Source: Acidiphilium sp. PA (GTDB lineage: Bacteria > Pseudomonadota > Alphaproteobacteria > Acetobacterales > Acetobacteraceae). From it: 64,000 nt of DNA. The stretch covers positions 18,150 to 82,149 of the forward strand of contig NZ_JAIMBY010000016.1 of NCBI RefSeq assembly GCF_026191915.1, given 5' to 3'. This document shows, one piece after another, positions 26,829 to 34,452 of the stretch; the stretch's first letter is position 1, and each line of letters opens with the position of its first letter. The notes below the pieces were generated by a model. It saw nothing but the letters and a program-made list of their open reading frames with translations. It was not told where the DNA came from and searched no databases. The position numbers and the translations under genes were made by a program.

Positions 26829-29800
26829 GCGACCTCCACGTCCGTGTCCGCCGCGACGCTGGCGACGGCGCGGGCGAGCGCCGCCAACCGCATTCGGCCG
26901 CCATCGGGGTCATTGCCCAGCATGGCGAGCAGACGATCGGCCATCCCGGCCGCCTGCTCTTTTTCACCGTCCGACAGCACGAAGCTCCGGAGGAGGGGCG
27001 GCGTCAGAGGGTCGAGGCCGACCACCAGCGCCAGGGTCTCGGTGTGCGACCGTCGATTGCGCACGACCGCCAAGGCCTCTAGCTCCCGGAAACGCCGTCC
27101 ATATCGCGCCACTTCCGTGAGCGCCTGCTCGCGGTCACGATCGGACCAGCTGTGCGCCGGTCGGTGGAGCAGGACGCTGAGGGGTCCTTCGATGTCGCCG
27201 CCGGATTCAAGCGCAGCGACACGATCGGCGAAGGCTTCGAACGCATAGTCGTTGGTCAGGTCCTTGAGCGTCGCGGCCCGCTCGGTCAAACCCGCGAACG
27301 AGCCCGGGTCGACCCCGAGTGCGCGGGCCATCGCCAGGCGCAACTCTGCCAACAAGGCCGAATAGCTGTTCTCGCACTCGACGAGGGCTTCAAACACCAG
27401 CTCCGGAGAGAGACGATTCTCCAAGGCGGCGGGCAGCTCATCAAAGAGCAGCGCTTCCGGATCGGTCGACTTCAGGACGGTTCGACGCACCACGCGAGCG
27501 TCTTCACTGATCCTGTTGGTTCGCGTGGCATGCGTGGTGAGGGCCTCGAAACGCTGGAATAGCGCTTGGGCGACTGGCAGCGAATTACCCCCGTCCGAGA
27601 TTCCGAACAAGGCCGCCAACCCGCTCAGGAAGGCCGTCTCGCGAACAGACCGGTCGATCCTGCGCAGCTTAAAATCGCCGGGACGCTGAAGAAGCTTGTC
27701 GACCAATACGTCGTCGATCGCCGTCTGGAACACGCCGTCTACGTAAACCGCCACGGTCTCGCGTTTCGCCAACATGTAGGCGAGTGCCAGGGCCGGCATG
27801 ACCCCGGCTTTGACGCCATACGGCGGCGCCGCCCAGCGCTTGAAGACCGCGGAAAGTTCGACCTCGCCATCGGCGTCAATCACCCGCCAAGCCGGTTGGA
27901 GCGTCGCACCTTGCCCCGTCATCTCCGGATCGGCGAAACCAAACCGACCAGGTTCGACCTCACGGTGAAGGCCGAACGGCCTCAAGACCGTCAGATACAG
28001 ACCAAGCTCGGCCGGATAGCCGCTCATGCCAAGCTCGGGCTTGGCACCCTGGCTGACCATGGCGTAGCACAGATCCCGAAGCGCGGCCATGGAATTGGAG
28101 GATGGCTTGTCGCGCTGCAGGAGCTCGCTCTTCAATACGGGCGCATACGGATAGCCGGCGTCCGCTAGAGCGCTGGCAATGATGGCTAGCGGTTCACGCC
28201 AGGCCTTCACGGGTGTCGGGGCCAACCACCACTTGGCGCTTTCCAGCGACGCCTCGATGGTACGGTGCAGCAGGTCGATACAGTGGGAATGCCGCGCCGC
28301 GAGCTCGCGGCGGGCGATGCGATCCCCTTCCAACTGCGGGTGGTCCCGGAAGACCCGTTCGACCGCGATCAGTTCCGCCGCGCTGGCGCGCAGCGCGTAT
28401 CCTTCGGTTGCGGCGCCGATCGCCACAACGCGCCCCGACTTCTTCAGCTGCTTGGCCGCGCCTTTGCAGATCGCCGCGACTTCGGTTTGATCGACTGACC
28501 CATTGCCGAGCACCAAGGCCACCAACCCGCTGGCTTTGATGGGCTTGGCAAACACCGCTGCCGCCAAGCTCTCGGCTGTGTCGCCTTTGCCAACGATCTG
28601 CAGGCCAATCTGGAACGTCCTCAGCGCGCCCGTCACGAAGTAGTGCCGCTTCGCGGTGGCGAACCCGAAGCCGACCCGTTGCGGAAGACCGTCGAGTTGG
28701 GCCGTGTCGACCGGCGCCGTCGCCCGATTAATCGCCTCATCAAGGTCGAAGTCGCTGCCGGCGAAGAGGGCGTATCCGCCGAGCCGCGGCTGACGGATCA
28801 AGACTGCCCAGTCCAGGAGATCTGTGATCGCGTCGCGACGCGAGGCCTCATCAGCTTCGGGAACGGCCTCGATAAGGAAGTCGTCAGCGAGCGCCAACCC
28901 CGACCCGTTTCGGAAGAACTCGATGATTGCCGCCGCCTTGGTCAGAGCGACGTGTACCGCTGTCCCCTTTGCCGCCGCCCGTTCAATCGCCTCAAACGCT
29001 AGGCTGAATCGACTGCCGTCGTTTCCGCTCGCTAGCGCCATGCCGAAGTTCGAGGCGAGATAATCCCAAAGCCTGGCGGGGTCATAGGTGCCCCCCGCTG
29101 CCTCCGCGCTTTTCAAAAACTCTTGGAAACCAGCCGGCTCAGCGGAACTCAGGAACCCAAAAACACTGCGCTCGTTTTGCGCGAAGCGCGCGCGTGACAC
29201 CGGACCAAGCAGCAGCGCTGTGATCGGGTTCAGCGGCCATGTGGCCGCCAAGGCCTGTGCGAGGGCGTCCACTTCCGTTGGCCGCCTCTGTGCAACCGCG
29301 ACCGCGACCGCTGCTGCTCGATCGAGCGCGCTGGCCGGAGGGCACGCGGCGGAGATCGCGCGACCGAGGAGGGCGACCGTCTCGTCGGCGCCGCTGAGGA
29401 ACGCGATGTCCTGGAACCGGCCTTGAACCTTGGCCCACTCCTGCCGCGCGTCACGCGCGGCGCGCGCCGCGTATTGCTCAAACGACTGGTGAAGGATCCC
29501 AATAACGACTAGGCGACCCTTACTTCGGGTCGCGTGCTCAGCTAGATCCTGCAGTAGGTGAACATCGCCGCCCTCCAAGGCCTCGTGTTCCAACAGCTTC
29601 CCGAGTTCGTCGAGGATGATCAGGGTCCCGCTGCTGCGCGAACCGCCGGCGCGTTTGATGGCGCTGATGAGCGCGACATCGCTAGCCGCGGCCTCGCCCC
29701 GCCGCACGTTGTCCCAGCCGAAACAAGCGGCGGCGGCGGCGGCGACAGCATCTCGCAGCCGCACCCGACTTCCGGTGACAGCGACGACATTCCACGGCCC

Positions 29801-30127
29801 ATGGTCTTCGGGGAAGGCCTTCCTGTACGACTCGGTGAGCGGCCGACCCGCGATTCCTCGCGCAATCTTCCTGTTCTCGCGGGCGCCCGCCACCAAGTTC
29901 GCCACGAGGAGGGCAGCGCTCGATTTTCCGCCGCCATAGGGCCCGGTCCAGGTGAATGCGCCCTGGCGACTCTCCTCTTGGCTTTCGGCGAGGGTCGTCA
30001 GAGCCTTCTCTACGCTGGCCTGCAAGACATAGCCAATCAGCGGCGGCGTTCCGTTCAGATCGGCGTCGATCCGGGCCGACCGAGCGAAGCGGCGATCGAT
30101 CTCAACGGTTTCGGACAATAGGGTCAT
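26825..30127 (-). CDS. sspC: SspC, ATPase of the phosphorothioation complex
   Basis: 1100 residues from the ATG overlapping the sspB stop; a 38-codon longer frame runs back into sspB and is rejected. Walker A GPYGGGKS is at residues 62-69 and a Walker B-like LIILDELGKLLE near 165. The rest is a long helical protein without further motifs. In SspABCD systems SspC is the DNA-dependent ATPase that works with the SspB nickase and SspD. It is one of the largest genes of the locus and shows no frameshift, so the modification complex looks intact. Confidence 0.85.
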   Translation of the reverse strand: MTLLSETVEIDRRFARSARIDADLNGTPPLIGYVLQASVEKALTTLAESQEESRQGAFTWTGPYGGGKSSAALLVANLVAGARENRKIARGIAGRPLTESYRKAFPEDHGPWNVVAVTGSRVRLRDAVAAAAAACFGWDNVRRGEAAASDVALISAIKRAGGSRSSGTLIILDELGKLLEHEALEGGDVHLLQDLAEHATRSKGRLVVIGILHQSFEQYAARAARDARQEWAKVQGRFQDIAFLSGADETVALLGRAISAACPPASALDRAAAVAVAVAQRRPTEVDALAQALAATWPLNPITALLLGPVSRARFAQNERSVFGFLSSAEPAGFQEFLKSAEAAGGTYDPARLWDYLASNFGMALASGNDGSRFSLAFEAIERAAAKGTAVHVALTKAAAIIEFFRNGSGLALADDFLIEAVPEADEASRRDAITDLLDWAVLIRQPRLGGYALFAGSDFDLDEAINRATAPVDTAQLDGLPQRVGFGFATAKRHYFVTGALRTFQIGLQIVGKGDTAESLAAAVFAKPIKASGLVALVLGNGSVDQTEVAAICKGAAKQLKKSGRVVAIGAATEGYALRASAAELIAVERVFRDHPQLEGDRIARRELAARHSHCIDLLHRTIEASLESAKWWLAPTPVKAWREPLAIIASALADAGYPYAPVLKSELLQRDKPSSNSMAALRDLCYAMVSQGAKPELGMSGYPAELGLYLTVLRPFGLHREVEPGRFGFADPEMTGQGATLQPAWRVIDADGEVELSAVFKRWAAPPYGVKAGVMPALALAYMLAKRETVAVYVDGVFQTAIDDVLVDKLLQRPGDFKLRRIDRSVRETAFLSGLAALFGISDGGNSLPVAQALFQRFEALTTHATRTNRISEDARVVRRTVLKSTDPEALLFDELPAALENRLSPELVFEALVECENSYSALLAELRLAMARALGVDPGSFAGLTERAATLKDLTNDYAFEAFADRVAALESGGDIEGPLSVLLHRPAHSWSDRDREQALTEVARYGRRFRELEALAVVRNRRSHTETLALVVGLDPLTPPLLRSFVLSDGEKEQAAGMADRLLAMLGNDPDGGRMRLAALARAVASVAADTDVEVA

Positions 30128-31044
30128 GTTGCGGCACCAACTGCCCGGCCCGTTACATAAGCCGTCTCGATCAACGCCAGCGGGGATACGTCGCCGCGGC
30201 GCTGAATCTGGCGGAGACCTGCCGTATCGGTCCATTGCCAAGCATCGTTGGTCAGATCATCGAGCCGCATGAGGCGGGTGATCACGCTGTCTTCGTCGAG
30301 CTTGAAGACGCGCCCCGGTGAGCCGGGCGCGTAGCAGACTTGCTCGGCGGAGATGGCGGTCGAACCGCCTTGGCGTTCCCAGAATTCCGCGAGGGCGTAG
30401 GCGAACACGCCATCGGGAAGGTTTGGCTTGGGCCCACGCACAAATTCGTACCACCCGCCTAGCCTAGCCTCCCGAACCAGACCGAGCTCCGCCAAAAGCG
30501 GCTCGGCCGCATCCTCGTTCAGGGCGTCGCCTCGCCGGACGTAGCTTCTCAGGAAGACCTCGACATCCCGCTTTAACGTGCCGCGGGTCGCCCGCCATCC
30601 TCGCGCGGTCACGAGCGCCAGCAACTCATCGATCAAGGTCGAAGGATCAAACTCAATCGCCGCCAATGCGTTAAACGCATAGTAAGCGGTCGTCGTCATA
30701 GCGGGGGTGCTGGCGACGTGCCAATGGCATAGCCACACCGTCGCCGCGCGTTCGACGTAGGGATCAAATCCCCCATCGGCAAGAACGAGCCTCCCCATAT
30801 CCGTCGGACTGATCAGGCGGTCGCTCTCCTCAAACAACCGCGACGCCAACGCCCAATACCGCATTGAGGCTGCCATGTTGCGGCCGACGCCGAAGCGTGC
30901 GATCGCATCTTGTTCCTGGAAGGTTCCGGTCACGGCTCCGCCTTCTACGGCGTCGTAGGCCTTCTTCAGCCAGAGCAGCCGGAGCGGGAAGGTCTCATGC
31001 CCCGCAAATTGGCCTCTGAAATCGGTAGTGAATGCATCCCGCAT
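30124..31044 (-). CDS. sspB: SspB, DUF4007-family DNA nickase
   Basis: 306 residues with the hallmark DUF4007 start (FAGHETFPLRLLWLKKAYD, residues 13-31) and the FGVGRNMAASMRYWAL segment that follows. This family marks SspB, reported to nick one DNA strand so that sulfur can be inserted, and separates Ssp from Dnd loci. It begins 9 bases after the sspA stop. A perfect 14-base palindrome (31037-31050) covers its start codon, which might limit translation. The assignment is strong because family and gene order agree. Confidence 0.88.
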   Translation of the reverse strand: MRDAFTTDFRGQFAGHETFPLRLLWLKKAYDAVEGGAVTGTFQEQDAIARFGVGRNMAASMRYWALASRLFEESDRLISPTDMGRLVLADGGFDPYVERAATVWLCHWHVASTPAMTTTAYYAFNALAAIEFDPSTLIDELLALVTARGWRATRGTLKRDVEVFLRSYVRRGDALNEDAAEPLLAELGLVREARLGGWYEFVRGPKPNLPDGVFAYALAEFWERQGGSTAISAEQVCYAPGSPGRVFKLDEDSVITRLMRLDDLTNDAWQWTDTAGLRQIQRRGDVSPLALIETAYVTGRAVGAAT

Positions 31045-31053
31045 GCGGGAAGC

Positions 31054-32217
31054 TTACTGGCGAACCTCTCCAGTAGCAAGCCGGGAACCGACCGCGGCGG
31101 CCGCAATATAACCGGCTGCGGCGGTCACGTCAGGTATAGAGGTGTATCGACCACAGAGGAATCGGACTACGGTTCGGGCATCCTGCTTAGAAAAGCCAAT
31201 AGCATCAAGGACATGTGAGGTCATCAACTGTCCAGAATTGCAAGCGGAGCCAGTCGAAATAGAGACTTCATGAGCAACGGCCAAGCATAGCGCGTCGGCA
31301 TCTATCCCGTCGAAACTGATCGCCGCGCTGCCAGGCACGACGTCATAACCACCCGTGACTCGACGGAATCGGAGCTGGCGATCGGCGAGGCCGCGAAGAA
31401 GCGCCATCACAACTGAGTCGGCATGGGCCTCGTCTGATAGCCGTCGTTCGACAGCGACGCGTGCTGCCGCGCCGAAACCCGCAATCAAAGCCACGGGTTC
31501 AGTGCCGGGACGAAGGCCTCCTTGCTGCCCACCGCCGAACACGAGCGGCGATGGCTGCGGCGCAGTGGCCGCCACAAAGAGGGCACCGACGCCCATCGGG
31601 CCGTAACACTTGTGGGCGGATAGGCTGACATAGTCGATGTCGAGGCCCATCACATCGATGGCAACCTTGCCGAAAGCCTGCGCGGCATCGCTATGAAACA
31701 GGCCGCCACGACCGTGGGCGATCGCTGCCGCCTCGGCAACCGGCTGAATCACGCCCGTCTCGTTGTTGGCCATCATGAGCGAGGCGAGGAACAGCCCCTC
31801 GGCGCACAAAGCCTCGAATCTGGCCAGGTCCAAGCGGCCGTGGGTGTCGACCGGAGCGACAACAACGTCGAACCCGCGCGCGGACAAAATGCGCGCGGGT
31901 TCCAATACCGATTTGTGCTCGATCGCGGAGACAATGACCCTCCGGCGATCTGGGGGTGCTTTTGCCGTAATTCCGAGAAGCGCCAGATTGTTGGCTTCGG
32001 TGGCACCCGACGTGAAGATGATCTCGCTCGGAGCCGCCCCGATCACTTCCGCCACCGCGCTTCGCCCCTCAGCGATAATTCGCGCTGCCCTCTCGCCGGC
32101 CTGATTTGGCGAGCCCCCGTTTCCGGGAAGGGACCACGCGGCGAACATGGCATCTCGCGCTTCGGGCGCCAACGGCTGGGTTGCAAACCCGTCGAGATAG
32201 ATGGGCGGAGCACTCAC
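31054..32217 (-). CDS. sspA: SspA, cysteine desulfurase (IscS/NifS-like)
   Basis: About 387 residues from a GTG at 32217, preceded by AAGGA. A longer ATG start at 32328 adds 37 residues unlike any desulfurase and is less likely. PLP-binding motifs are complete: SGATEANN, the Schiff-base lysine in SAHKCYGPMG, and the catalytic cysteine in STGSACNSGQ near the C-terminus. The enzyme takes sulfur from cysteine and passes it to SspD for DNA backbone modification. The upstream gap of 228 bases to the receiver gene could contain a separate promoter, although all genes point the same way. Confidence 0.88.
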   Translation of the reverse strand: MSAPPIYLDGFATQPLAPEARDAMFAAWSLPGNGGSPNQAGERAARIIAEGRSAVAEVIGAAPSEIIFTSGATEANNLALLGITAKAPPDRRRVIVSAIEHKSVLEPARILSARGFDVVVAPVDTHGRLDLARFEALCAEGLFLASLMMANNETGVIQPVAEAAAIAHGRGGLFHSDAAQAFGKVAIDVMGLDIDYVSLSAHKCYGPMGVGALFVAATAPQPSPLVFGGGQQGGLRPGTEPVALIAGFGAAARVAVERRLSDEAHADSVVMALLRGLADRQLRFRRVTGGYDVVPGSAAISFDGIDADALCLAVAHEVSISTGSACNSGQLMTSHVLDAIGFSKQDARTVVRFLCGRYTSIPDVTAAAGYIAAAAVGSRLATGEVRQ

Positions 32218-32445
32218 GCGCAACTGATCCTTAGGTGGGACTTCGGCACACGGTCTCGTGTGGCCTATAGGATGGCGAGGCGGCGCTTCAAAGTCGAGCC
32301 CCGAGGAGTGGGTGCAACTTTCCGCCATCCAGGCTCGCTCGTTGGTCCTCGCGGCCGTCGTGGGTCTGCGCTCCCCAGGTCCTTTTGTGCGGCGCGGACG
32401 TCCTAATGTGGCCGGATAGGGGGCTGCCCAAGGCTCAGCGTCGCG

Positions 32446-34452
32446 CTAGCCACCCGCCTCGGGGGCCGGCGGGTCGATCGCATCGGATGGGATCAGTCCT
32501 TCGCGAATCGCATCCGCACGGTGCGGCGCGTCAGCTTCGGGCTTGTCCCTGATGTGGATGATTACCCCAGCCTTACTGAGGTTGCCTCGGGCTAGTGCCT
32601 GATCGGCGTCAGCGAGGTTCCAGCCGACGAGAGCCATATGCGGCAGGCCCTGACCGCCCGTTTTACATGTGATCCCGGACCATTTTGCCCCAACGCCGTC
32701 GAGGCTCAGTCCTCGGGCGATCTTCTGTCTGAGCTCCGGCTTGGACCGAACATGATCGAAAGCCGCTCTCGCGCTTTGGTGCACGTCGGCGCGCTCGATC
32801 GCAGCAAGCCTCTCTTCAACCCCGTCCCAGGCACCTTCCGTCATCACAAGCCTAAGTGCTGGCTTGCCCCGGTCGTCACGGCCGACGAAGCACACCGCAC
32901 CCTCATTCAGCGCCCCGACCTCCAGGCGTTGGGGCTGTCCTCCTTCTCCGACGACGAAGACGTCGATGTCCACGGGGAAGGTCGCCGGCATCGGCGCCAG
33001 TAGGCCGACGCGGCCGAGCCCTGACAATAATTTTTGCTGCAGCTCCAGGGCGTGCGCTTCCCGCAGACGCGCGACGATGCGCAGCTCATCGCTATCGAGC
33101 GCCTGCCTAAGCTGATCCCAGGAAACGGTATCGACGTGCTTGGGGTTCCACTTGATCCAGCGGAGCTGCCCATCGATCTCAATCACGGCCGTCCGCGCGT
33201 CCGATCCGTAGGTCCAATCTTTGAGTCCAAACGGGCGAAGATCCCCCACCATCAGAAGTATCCGCGGCGCTCCATCCCGCTGGAGGTCGCAGATCGGTGT
33301 CATCACTAGCAGCACCTGGTCGGCCGTCAGGTCGACCAACAAAGTCCGCGATACCGCTTCGTCGGCGGCTGCGTCTCGAGGGAAAAGGATATCCCCAAAC
33401 GTGACTAATCCGCCGGTCGAGCCCGGAAGGCCCAATCGTCGCACGTTTTGGGTCAGGGTTCGAAGAACAAGGTTTTGCAGGTCGGGAGATCCCGCGACAT
33501 GGGGTGGCGGATAGGACGCAGCCGAAAAGGCGTTGAGTTCTTTTGCGGCGTTGATGATGCCTTCTTCCGCCTCAAGTTCGTGGGCGAGAACCCGGTCAAA
33601 GACATCGACCAAGTAGCTGCCGGTGGGCTCGCCCTCCACGTCGAGCAGTAGGCTTTGGATCTGACCGAGGTCCGAGAGCCTAAGGCGGCGAAAGTGGGTT
33701 AGGGTTCGCTGGGCGGCGTTGTCGATGCCGGCCGCTAGGGCGCCCACGAAGTCGGCCAGCTTCCGAGTATCCGCGAGGTGTTCGGCAAGCCGCTCGATCT
33801 GCCGCTCCAGCAAATCGCCGCCTTCCAAGTCAGCTTTACGGACGATGCGGAATCCGGAATCTAGAAGGCCGACATCGTCGCGGAATTCGTCGCGTTTAGT
33901 CTCGAGCCGATTGCTGCGGGACATCAATATCACGAGGGGAGCGGGTGGGCCTTTAGCCGCTAACGCCTCCCGAAGCAGTGCCTTCGACGCTTCCACGTCG
34001 TTGTCGCCCTGACCATGGCCCATAAAGAGGTCGATGAGAATGAGGTCGGCTTCGCCGGCGGCATCCTGGAACCGGCGTCCGGCGGTGCGCACCTCAAGTC
34101 CGAGCGCTTCAAGTTTTCCCTTTGCCTGATCGAGGTAGCGTTCGTCCGCGGCGCGGCCGCCGCGATACGCCTCGAAGAGCGGGACAAGCAGATCGGGGAA
34201 TTGATCGCTCAGGCTCCAAAGGGCGGCGACGAACAGGTCATCGCCGACTAGGTCATCAAGCCGGCGATCCCGAGCGTCCGCATAGAGTGCGACCACCTGC
34301 TCGCGGACTGCGTCAGTCCAGTCGTCGCCGAAGATGGCCCACTGGGGATTGCTGACGCCTATGTCTTGCGCCCGCGGTGTCTCGTCGTAAGCGTCATCGA
34401 CGATCAGCGCACGCCTGACTCCTCGAGCCTGCAGCAGCTCCGGGAGGCTCAT
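32446..34452 (-). CDS. Divergent receiver-domain protein with large unknown C-terminus
   Basis: 668 residues overlapping the upstream kinase-like gene by ATGA. Residues 12-215 look like a response-regulator receiver with an insertion: the acidic pair D19-D20, a phosphoacceptor candidate D141 in LILIDLFMGHG, a Ser in ILMSRS near 178 and the conserved Lys in IVRKADL at 206. No standard DNA-binding output domain follows. The C-terminal 450 residues are a mixed alpha/beta region I do not recognise (segments LVMTPICDLQRDG and FVGRDDRGKPAL). It therefore looks like a two-component protein with a non-transcriptional output. Its tie to sspABCD is from position. Confidence 0.7.
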   Translation of the reverse strand: MSLPELLQARGVRRALIVDDAYDETPRAQDIGVSNPQWAIFGDDWTDAVREQVVALYADARDRRLDDLVGDDLFVAALWSLSDQFPDLLVPLFEAYRGGRAADERYLDQAKGKLEALGLEVRTAGRRFQDAAGEADLILIDLFMGHGQGDNDVEASKALLREALAAKGPPAPLVILMSRSNRLETKRDEFRDDVGLLDSGFRIVRKADLEGGDLLERQIERLAEHLADTRKLADFVGALAAGIDNAAQRTLTHFRRLRLSDLGQIQSLLLDVEGEPTGSYLVDVFDRVLAHELEAEEGIINAAKELNAFSAASYPPPHVAGSPDLQNLVLRTLTQNVRRLGLPGSTGGLVTFGDILFPRDAAADEAVSRTLLVDLTADQVLLVMTPICDLQRDGAPRILLMVGDLRPFGLKDWTYGSDARTAVIEIDGQLRWIKWNPKHVDTVSWDQLRQALDSDELRIVARLREAHALELQQKLLSGLGRVGLLAPMPATFPVDIDVFVVGEGGQPQRLEVGALNEGAVCFVGRDDRGKPALRLVMTEGAWDGVEERLAAIERADVHQSARAAFDHVRSKPELRQKIARGLSLDGVGAKWSGITCKTGGQGLPHMALVGWNLADADQALARGNLSKAGVIIHIRDKPEADAPHRADAIREGLIPSDAIDPPAPEAGG

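Noticed and set aside
25992..32217. Classification as a Dnd (dndABCDE) system or a BREX type with a PAPS reductase.
   Set aside because: No DndB, DndD or DndE and no PglZ or PglX are present, while the DUF4007 protein and the gene order fit SspABCD.
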